A stretch of DNA of 64,000 nt from Eublepharis macularius. Taxonomy: Eukaryota; Chordata; Lepidosauria; Squamata; Eublepharidae. The position numbers and the translations under genes are program-made. Within the stretch, counting starts at the first letter, position 1; every line of letters begins with the position of its first letter. Location of the stretch: assembly GCF_028583425.1 (NCBI RefSeq), contig NC_072792.1:156804676-156868675 (forward strand). The letters are read 5' to 3'. Shown here piece after piece: positions 56,110 to 64,000 of this stretch. Below the pieces are notes generated by a model that was given only the letters and a program-made list of their open reading frames with translations, searched no databases and was not told the DNA's origin.

Positions 56110-58125
56110 GTTATTTTCCTGAAAATCCTGCAATCCTAAAGTTTCTAAAACAGCCTTTTGAGACACAATACATTGATCATAAGCCAGAAGAACTATGGGC
56201 TGAAACCAGAGATATTATCAAGGACTTATGTGCAAAGACTATTACTGTAGCCAAAAGAAAGGAGAAGCCTAAATAGATGACTGAGGAAACTCTTAAAATT
56301 GCTAAAAATAGATGAGAAACAAAAGCAAAAGGCAACAGAAATAGGGTCAAAACTCTAAATGCAGCTTTTCAGCAGCTTGCATGCAGAGACAAAGAAATCT
56401 ACTCTAATAACCAGTGCACAGAAATAGAAGAGAACAAAAAAGGAAGAACAAGAGACTTGTTCCAAAAGATCTGAGAAATCAAAGGGAAATTCAAGCCACG
56501 GATCAACATGGAAATACAGTATCTGATCAGAATAAAATAAAGATGGAAACAAGGCACAGAAGAACTATACATAAGAGATGGAAGGATGACAGATACTTTT
56601 GATGAAGAACCAGAAATCCTAGAAAGTGAAGTAAAAGCTGCACTCAAAGTTATTGAGAGAAACAAAGCACCTGGAGTAGATGAAATACCAATAGAGCTAT
56701 TTCAAGCCACAGAAATTGAGTCCAATAGAATCTTGACAAGAATATGTCAACAAATATGGAAAACAAAACAATGACCCACCGACTGGAAACACTCAGTCTG
56801 CATTCCAATCCCCCAAAAAGGGGATGCCAAGGAGTGCAGCAACTATCGGACAATCGCATTAATTTCCCATGCAAGCAAAGTGATGCTCAAAATTATACAG
56901 CAAAGACTCTTACCATATATGGAACGAGAAATGCCAGATGTTCAAGCTGGATTCAGAAAAGGAAGAGGCACTAGAGATCACATTGCAAATTTACAATGGC
57001 TAAAGGAACATACCAGGGAATTTCAGAAGAAAATCAGCCTGTGTTTTATAGATTACAGCAAAGCTTTTGACTGTGTGGATCATGAAAAGCTATGGAGAGT
57101 CTTAAAAGAAATGGGGGTGCCACAATATCTGATTGTTTTGATGATCAACCTGTACTCTGGACAAGAGGCTACTGACAGAACAGAATATGGGGAAACAGAA
57201 TGGTTTCCAATTGGCAAGGGTGTCAGACAAGGATGTATATTATCTCCCTACCTGTTCAACCTCTATGCAGAGTATATCATAAGGAAAGCTGGATTAGATA
57301 TAGAAGAAAGTGGAGTGAAAATTAGTGGAAGGAACATTAACAATCTGAGATATGCAAAGTTACTGTTACTGGCAGAAAATAGTGAAGACTGGAAATGACT
57401 ACTGATGAAGGTCAAAGGAGAAAGTGCCAAAGCAGGATTAAATCTGAACATCAAGAAGACAAAAGTAACTACTGAGGAGTTGCACAATTTTAAAGTTGAC
57501 AATGAGGAAATTGAAATTGTTCAAGATTTTCTATTCTTTGGTTCAATCATCAAACTGAAGGGAGATTGCAATGAAGAAATCAGAAGAATATTGAGACTTG
57601 GAAGAGCAGCTGTGAGGGAGCTAGATAAAATTCTTAAAGATAAAGATGTCTCTCTGGGAACCAAGATCAAGATAATCCAAACTATGGCATTCCCCATTGC
57701 CATGTATGGATGTGAAAGTTGGATGGTAAAGAAAGCTGACAGGAAGAAAAATGATTCATTTGAAATGTGGTGCTGGAGGAGAGTTTTGCAGATACCATGG
57801 ACAGCCAAAAAGACAAATAAGTGGGTACTAGATCAAATCAAGTCTGAATTCTCCTTAGAAGCTAAAATGACAAGAATAAAGCTATCGTACTTTGGTCACA
57901 TCATGCGAAGACAAGATTCTCTGGAAAAGTCAATAATGCTAGGAAAAGTGGAACGCAGCAGGAAAAGACCACCTAAAACAAAATGGTTTGACTCAGTAAA
58001 AAAACCATGTCCTCCAGTTTGCAGGATCTGAGTAGGTCTATTAGAGAAAGAACATTTTGGAGGTCTTTCATTCATAGGGTTGCCATAGGTCAGAGACGAC
58101 TTGATGGCACATAACACACACAACA
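56110..58125 (+). mobile_element. Bov-B (RTE) LINE, 5'-truncated
   Basis: Linker region (FLKQPFETQYIDHKPEELWAETR), then reverse transcriptase: NKAPGVDEIPIELFQATE, GFRKGRGTRDHIANLQWLKE, IDYSKAFDCVDHEKLW, GVRQGCILSPYLFNLYAEYI. Then the C-terminal part (FGSIIKLKGDCNEEIRRILR, GHIMRRQDSLEKSIMLGKVE) and the Bov-B 3' terminus (TCATTCATAGGGTTGCCATAGGTCAGAGACGACTTGATGGCACATAAC). The endonuclease is absent and the catalytic YADD reads YAKL (about 57352), so it is inactive. Lies in SGCG upstream sequence. Confidence 0.85.
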
Positions 58126-58717
58126 CACATTCATCTAGGGTAGCCAGGTCTCCCCTGGCAACTGGCAGGAGGTGAGGGTAGGTGGGAACTTCCCAGTGTG
58201 CACACAATTGTGCAAATGTGATCCCCCCACTCCAGCAGATGGGCCAAGAGTTAAAGAATCAACACATCATCCACCATGGATGTGATTGCATGGGCACCCA
58301 TTTCTCTGGCCTGCCTCCTTCTACAGATCAGCTGGCGATTGGTGAGCAGAGGCATACATTGCCAGGAGTTTGCCCAGTAGAAGCAGGCAACTGGCACGAC
58401 TACACTCATCCCATATTTTGATTCTACACTCTTGAAAAAGTTTTGGTTTTGCTGTTCCTCTACCAGTTTTGCAGGTTAGGCACTTTTGGGGGGTTTCTTT
58501 TACAAACTATTCAAACAGCTTCTCTTTTGCTCCATCTGTGTAGTTGTGGATGAGGCTTTGCTTCACCTTGCAGGGTGACTTAGATTTCACCGGAAGTCAG
58601 TAAAAAACCAATGCCTGGAAGAGTTTCAGTGGTTGCCAGGATGACCATCGAGTAAGGAAGTCCACAGTTACATAGAAAGGAGTGGTTTTAGCTCAGAGAA
58701 ACTGTTAGGTAAACCAG

Positions 58718-58800
58718 TAGTATTTGAGTCCAGTGGCATGTTAGAGACAAACAAGATTTTCAAAGTGTAAGCTTTTGAGTGTCAGAGCAACCTTCTTTAA
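58718..58800 (-). repeat. Penelope-like-tail fragment
   Basis: TTTGAGTCCAGTGGCATGTTAGAGACAAACAAGATTTTCAAAGTGTAAGCTTTTGAGTGTCAGAGCAACCTTC is closely parallel to 5196-5290 and in the same orientation. Confidence 0.45.
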
Positions 58801-58924
58801 GTAAACTACTTTTTTTTGGAGAAAAGAATATTATCCACTCTTCCTCTGCCACCCCTCCTTCATGGCTTCTAGTGAGTAAACTGTCACTTCTATTACAGAA
58901 GGGTTTTTGTAGAGATAATCTGAG

Positions 58925-60015
58925 GTACATTTCGCACTCGGTTTTTAGAGCGCGTTTGTACCTGTTCCACATCCCATGTTTGCAAGGTTTTCACACTTAA
59001 AAGCAGTCATGGGATGCAGTCCCGCTTTTTGTCCGCTGTATCCCCGATTTTTCCCCCTGCGGACATACCCCGATGTTTTTTTAAGTTTGCTGCCGACTGG
59101 CAGCTGGCCCGCATTTTGCTAATGTGAACACTTTTGCCTCCTTTTTGCTTCTCTCCCCCCCCCCTCTCCTTTTCCCTGGGAGCTGATTGGTTTGTGCAGA
59201 ATTAACCACTCCCACCCTCCTCAGCTCTCTGAACTCCTTGTCCACCATTTTTTTTAGTAAAGCGAGCTGAGGGTCATAAGGCTGCTTCTTCGTTGGTTTC
59301 CTTCCTCCCGGTATGCATGCTGTTTTATTTTTTTTCAAAAGCCAGGAATGATTCCTAAGCTTACTGCTAATTCCCTGCTAGCTTTAAAATCAAGGAAAGT
59401 GTTAAATAGCTGCTTTCTCCTTCCTCCCTTAGGGTATGCACACACATTCTTTTTTTTTTAAAGACAAGAATGGGTTGCAACGTTGTAATGTTCCTGCACT
59501 TTCTTCCTGGCTTTAAAAGCCAGGAAAGGATTAAATGGCTGCTTTTCCCTCCCTCCCAGGCATGTTTCAGACTTTGCCAAAGAGGGGGGAAAACCCAAGC
59601 ATTTTGCACAGCCCTTTGGAAACAAGCCTCTGCTTCCTGGGAGGAGATGAATCGGCAGCATTTTAACCCTTTCCTGGCTTGATTTAAAAAAATGAGAGTG
59701 GTACATGTTTTCCCCCAGAACTCTGCCACCAATTGCCTCTCCGGTGGGCAGGGGACAGCCCAATCAGCAAAAAGGGGGGAAGGGTTCCAACATTGCAACG
59801 TTACTACGCATGCTGAATTTTTTTTAAAAAAGTGTGACATGAATTGCAAGGCCCCAAAAGCCCAAAATTGCACCGAGGTTTTGAAATGAAGCACAGACAC
59901 CAAATCGAAATTGCAGTGGACAGTGTGAAATGAACAGGTGCAATGCCGAAGCCACTGCGATCGGGGCGAATGCTCATAAATGGCGGTTTAAACCGTAAGT
60001 GCGAAAAGGGCCTGA
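58925..60015. mobile_element. DNA-transposon-like element with diverged inverted ends
   Basis: Left ACATTTCGCACTCGGTTTTTAGAGCGC pairs loosely with right TTTAAACCGTAAGTGCGAAAAGGGCC, and CTGAG occurs just outside each end. Internally, motifs recur in both orientations: GGTATGCA/TGCATGC..., GGGTTGCAACGTTGTAATGTTCC against CAACATTGCAACGTTAC, and CCAGGAAAG-ATTAAATGGCTGCTTT twice. The 178-codon frame on the - strand (59903-59367) is not recognisable. CpG content is above that of the surroundings. Confidence 0.5.
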
Positions 60016-63000
60016 GTCAGGATATTCCAATTGATGGAATAGGTGAGTCAACATGCCTTGGACATGGGGCGGGGGACGTTGCATGTCTCTCTGTATGTAC
60101 GTTACTCTCTTGATAAACTGCTTCTTTGTCTAAATGGGAAAGCCTTCTGACTCCTCTCTTCTTGCCTCATGGCCTTCCAAAGGGAAATGATGTACTTTTC
60201 AGAGCTCCCTCCACGAAGGCCTTATCCACACACCCACATCCAGCCTCAATGCCAGGCAAGGTGGCTATGGTAATAAAGTGATTCTTTAAACTAGGACTCT
60301 TTCTTTTTGCTCCAAGATATTGCTGTGAATAGAATCTTCCTCAATAAACTTTACGTTCTACCTTTTCAGTCATCAATTGCCTGAGGATTAATTACGGCAC
60401 AGTGGAGAAAACACTGACTGGGTAACTCTGCTACCAAACAAAATATAGCTATTTCTAATACCAATTCCGCGTTCCAGCTGAAAAAAGCCCTACTGACACA
60501 TGACTCTGCCTCCTTCCCCCTCTGCTTCCAGGCAGCTCCATTGCTGCCTGCCCTGCCCTGCCTCCTGCGTGGCACTGGTGAGAGTGGCCAGCCAGCCTGG
60601 CCACCTGGCCTGCTTCCAGTAAGTGCCACAGACCCCCTCTCCAGGGTCTGGTATTCTTCCAGACCCCATCTGGCAACCCTCACAACATCATGAGTTGGAT
60701 TTGAAAAATGGTAAGCTGCTCAACTTACCTTTCCCACTTCTCCCTATTTTCTGCAGCCCTCCATGCCACTCAAAAAACTGATCCTTAAGCTCAGGGGGAC
60801 CCACACAGAAGTAACATGGGATGCAGTATGAGGGCAGTTGCAGCTTTAGAGGGATCACTGTGGAAATCATGGACTGATAATGCCCTTTCAAGACCATTTT
60901 AGATCCAACACAATGGCTTAGATCCCCTAGAGTTTTAATGTGTGTGAAGAATTTCTGCTTGTGAAGAGCAACTTTCTTGCCTCCCTCTCCCACTGCAGGC
61001 TAAATTAATTCCCAAAGTCCTGTTCCCCGGGATCCCCTCTCCCCCAGGAACAATAGTTAGGGAGGCATTTCAAGCTGCAACAGGAGGGGGGAGGTGAGAG
61101 TGTTGCACTCTGCTAGTGGAAATCCTTCTGCCTGCAGATGAACTCCAGGGGAATATAAGCCCATGTGTTGTTTAGTAAGTGAAAGTTTATAATAGTATTT
61201 GGCAATGATCAAGCAATTTGGCTTACTTCTAAATTTGGAAGTTGAACAATATGTGATTAAAAGTAGATTTCTAGATGTTACGAAGTGGGTAGACTTGACA
61301 ACATATTTCTTTAATGACTGGCTAAGAAAACAGTCGGGCAACATAGCTGGTTAATAATAGTAGCAACAGCAGCTGTTAAGCAGTTTGAATTAATAACAGT
61401 AGACCTTCCCTTTACTATTTAAAATCTGTTCTGCTAAGCTATTAGCATTAGAGTACAAGAAAATAGGCTTTGAAAGTAAATGTTCAATGGCATGAAAACA
61501 AAAAAAGGAAATTATTCTGCTTTGTGGCTAATGAGGAAAAGATAATATAAGGCAATTTATATTTGTTCATTAAAAACTCTCCCTTTCCTTATCTATAAGT
61601 TCTTTCATATACCGTTTGTTACAAATTTCTGGAAGAGCATGAAAGGAAATTTTGTTTGCCTTCTCCCTCCTCACAACAGCTCACCAATCTGTATTACTCC
61701 ACATGGGTCCTGAAATCCTAGGAATCAACATTTCCAGGAGTGAGAGAGACTACTGGAGGCAGGGGTAGAAAGCAGGGAAGATCCACAACTGTCAACACTT
61801 TCCATTGAAGTACTGCTTGTATGACAGACCACCCTCACCCGCTTCACTCCCGCACACTCTGAGGCAAATTTTCCTGCCAAAATCCAAGTTTGCCTGCTTT
61901 GGCAGAGCAGCCCAAAGTGGCATGTCTCTAATCATGGATTTAAAGTCCTTTTGTGTCCCACCCTGATAAGCAGTTATAATTTTGGTTTTTTAGCCCAGCC
62001 CAGAAACTTGATGAGAGAAAAGCAGGAGCTTTCTTCCTTAGCAATGGAAATGGCACCAGACTATAATGTTCAAAAGAAACAACAACTTTATCGAACAAGC
62101 AGGGATGGAATGAGGGCAGTCAAGGAATGAAAGAGCTGAGGTAACATTCGTTGGTAGAACAGAATATTAGTTAAGTCACAGGCAAAACAGTTTTCTTGAA
62201 GCTTTGTTTCTTGTTCTTAATCCTTAACAGTGAGAGGTGTTTTGTTTAATACTTTGGTGACAACGTTTCTTCACAAAGTTCCCTTTTACAACTCAAGTTT
62301 CCTGATGTTAGCTCACAACTGTTTTCCTTTTACAACAGACCTGAGATCCTCCTCAGAGCCAACCCCCCTTTAGTCAGTAGGCAGGTATTTATCCTCTTCT
62401 AAGAGTTAACCCTTCTTCACTTGGTTTGAATGGGAGTCTTCACTTACTATCCACTCACTCTTGCCAAAATGTGTAAAGGGGTTTCAGCTTATGCTGGCTT
62501 TTATACTTGGAATTATTAACTAGAATTCTTCCTCAAGACAATGAAGTTACAGTTAGGGCAAAAGATTTCTCTCACTCCAGTGGGGAACTTGTCTGACCTT
62601 CCCTGTCAGATTCACTCACAACTCTTTCTCAAAATCCTGTCAGCAGCCAACTCTCTTCTCTAAGGCTGATTCTGACTGTCCAGTCAGAGACAAGGGAGCA
62701 GCCTGTCAATCAAGCTTTCATTCCAGGCAATTGTTAACTCCTACCCTTGCAGCTGTCTGAGTGCTGCACTTAGGAAGTGCATTCTGTCATAGCTGGACCC
62801 AACTCAGTATGAAAACAAAGGGTCTCAACATCATGACTTTAAACAGCTCTCTCACACATACATTCCATTTTGTTTTCTTAAACATCCAACCTGTTGAAGA
62901 GTTTTGCTTCCTAAGGAAAACTATCACTGTTACAGTTCCAGGCAATGCTATCAGCATATTCTGATAGCAGATACAACGAACACTCTTTAAGCCAATGGTT

Positions 63001-63845
63001 TCTTGTATGTGACAAAAGGAAAATTTAGAATTGTCTCCTTTTATATAGGGAATCCAGAAAGATATTTCTTGCAGGCATACTCAGCAGAACCACTAGACAA
63101 ATGGATTTTGAGAAGACCTGTTACTTTTTTATCTGTTTTGGATAAAATACGCGACCTACAAGGCAGCACATTTTGTTGTGGCAGGTGGGAATAGCAGACC
63201 TAAGAACATGCAGTCTATAGCTGCTCTTTATAAAAGTGACCACCTGGGAATGTTCAGTTTGAAGAGGAGGAGGTCGACGAGATACATGATTTCTCTCTTT
63301 CTGTCATAATTCTGTTTGGTAAATGTAACAGTTACAAATTAGCTGATTGCCCCATGCAGAACCTTTTTTATGAGTAACATTTCTTTGCCATAACCTACTG
63401 ATTTAAGCAAATAAACTGAGATGAACCGAACAAATATTGGGCAACCTTCCTGATTGATACATTTTTTATTCTAGCAGAGTGAATTAATGCACAACATATG
63501 CAGTGTTACCAATTATTATTAATTAAACTGTTGCATGAATTTTGTATCAGTGTTGTCATGAAGATCATTTACTTAAGAAAAAAACTCCTCTTCCTTGCAA
63601 TTATCTATCCTTCAGTAGTTTCAAAACAAGAATTAATTTCTCCCCAATAGGGACTATAGCAGGCCTGCTACAGCTGCTACTGTGGCTTGCAAAACAAAAG
63701 AAACTGCCGTGCAGTTGCTCTTCAGTTACCAGCAGCATTCCTCCCTCTCAGAATCTCATCTCTCTGCAGAGCAGTGTATCCAGAGTTCTGCTGGGCAGAG
63801 ACACCAAGCAAATCTAGGAATGTGTTTATCTGGGCTGTGTTGCTT

Positions 63846-63960
63846 TTATTTACTTACTTCATTTATGCCTCACTTTTCTAGCCAAAGGGAACAGAAAGTG
63901 GCTTACAATGTTCTCCTTTTTTCTATTTTATCCTCACAAATGTGGGTTACTACTTTGGCT
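63846..63960 (-). mobile_element. tRNA-derived SINE 3' part
   Basis: TTTATTTACTTACTTCATTTATGCCTCACTTTTCTAGCCAAAGGGAACAGAAAGTGGCTTACAATGTTCTCC and TATTTTATCCTCACAAA form the antisense tail of the family seen at 44574-44885 and 5020-5188. Confidence 0.5.
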
Positions 63961-64000
63961 TCTTCTTTCTGTTTGGCTGCTGATCAGCCAGTTGCTGGTC

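Larger units (their letters stand above)
54420..64000 (-). other. SGCG: SGCG upstream / intron 1 territory
   Basis: The ATG exon has almost no 5'UTR, so at least one untranslated exon should lie here or beyond 64000; none could be recognised. There is no CpG island and no obvious muscle promoter. 54420-55400 and 60016-63845 show no features I can name. Confidence 0.5.

Noticed and set aside
59367-59903. 178-codon open frame on - strand
   Set aside because: Sits within the transposon-like element at 58925-60015; not similar to a transposase or any protein I know.
62040-62960. Possible repeat or LTR fossil upstream of SGCG
   Set aside because: Composition and pyrimidine-rich stretches are suggestive only; no termini, no family resemblance I can defend.

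Overview
The window is vertebrate nuclear DNA, most likely from a squamate reptile. It has spliced genes with GT/AG introns and a CpG-island promoter. Its repeats are 5S-rRNA-derived SINEs with Bov-B-like tails, Bov-B (RTE), L2-like, CR1 and L1 LINEs, tRNA-derived SINEs and many short palindromic DNA elements. This mix, with Bov-B and 5S/RTE SINEs together, is typical of lizards and snakes. The species cannot be named from the sequence.

Two protein-coding genes are present, arranged tail to tail. SACS (sacsin) is on the + strand. Its CpG island lies at about 1180-1840, and eight exons carry essentially all of the coding sequence between 3622 and 39415, the last being a single 11.6 kb exon. 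The spliced reading frame gives 4571 residues by my count, close to human sacsin (4579). It contains a ubiquitin-like N terminus, three Hsp90-like ATPase-type sacsin repeats, an XPCB region, a J domain with HPD, and a C-terminal HEPN domain. The start codon appears to be built by splicing: exon 1 ends in AT and exon 2 begins with G. SGCG (gamma-sarcoglycan) is on the - strand. All seven coding exons lie between 54416 and 45038, and the predicted product is 295 residues. Its 5' non-coding exon(s) and promoter were not found and may lie beyond the window.

Layout: 1-1180 is upstream flank with a short interspersed repeat; 1180-1840 is the SACS promoter and exon 1; 1634-27860 holds SACS exons 2-8 and their introns. 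The 7 kb intron 5 is filled by an L2-like LINE, itself interrupted by an L1 and a hAT-type MITE. 27861-39415 is the giant last coding exon and 39416 to about 41040 is the 3'UTR. 41.1-45.0 kb is an intergenic spacer made of old L2, CR1 and SINE copies. 45038-54419 is SGCG, and 54.4-64 kb is SGCG upstream or intron-1 sequence with L1, Bov-B and a DNA-transposon-like element.

The two genes do not form a pathway. Sacsin is a large cytosolic co-chaperone-like protein of neurons and muscle, while gamma-sarcoglycan is a membrane subunit of the muscle dystrophin-glycoprotein complex. Their adjacency and convergent orientation match the human 13q12 arrangement. I found no new gene system. The least ordinary observations are the spliced start codon, a roughly 370-bp-arm hairpin element with a hammerhead-like motif, a tandem array of palindromic units in an SGCG intron, and the strong compaction of SGCG.
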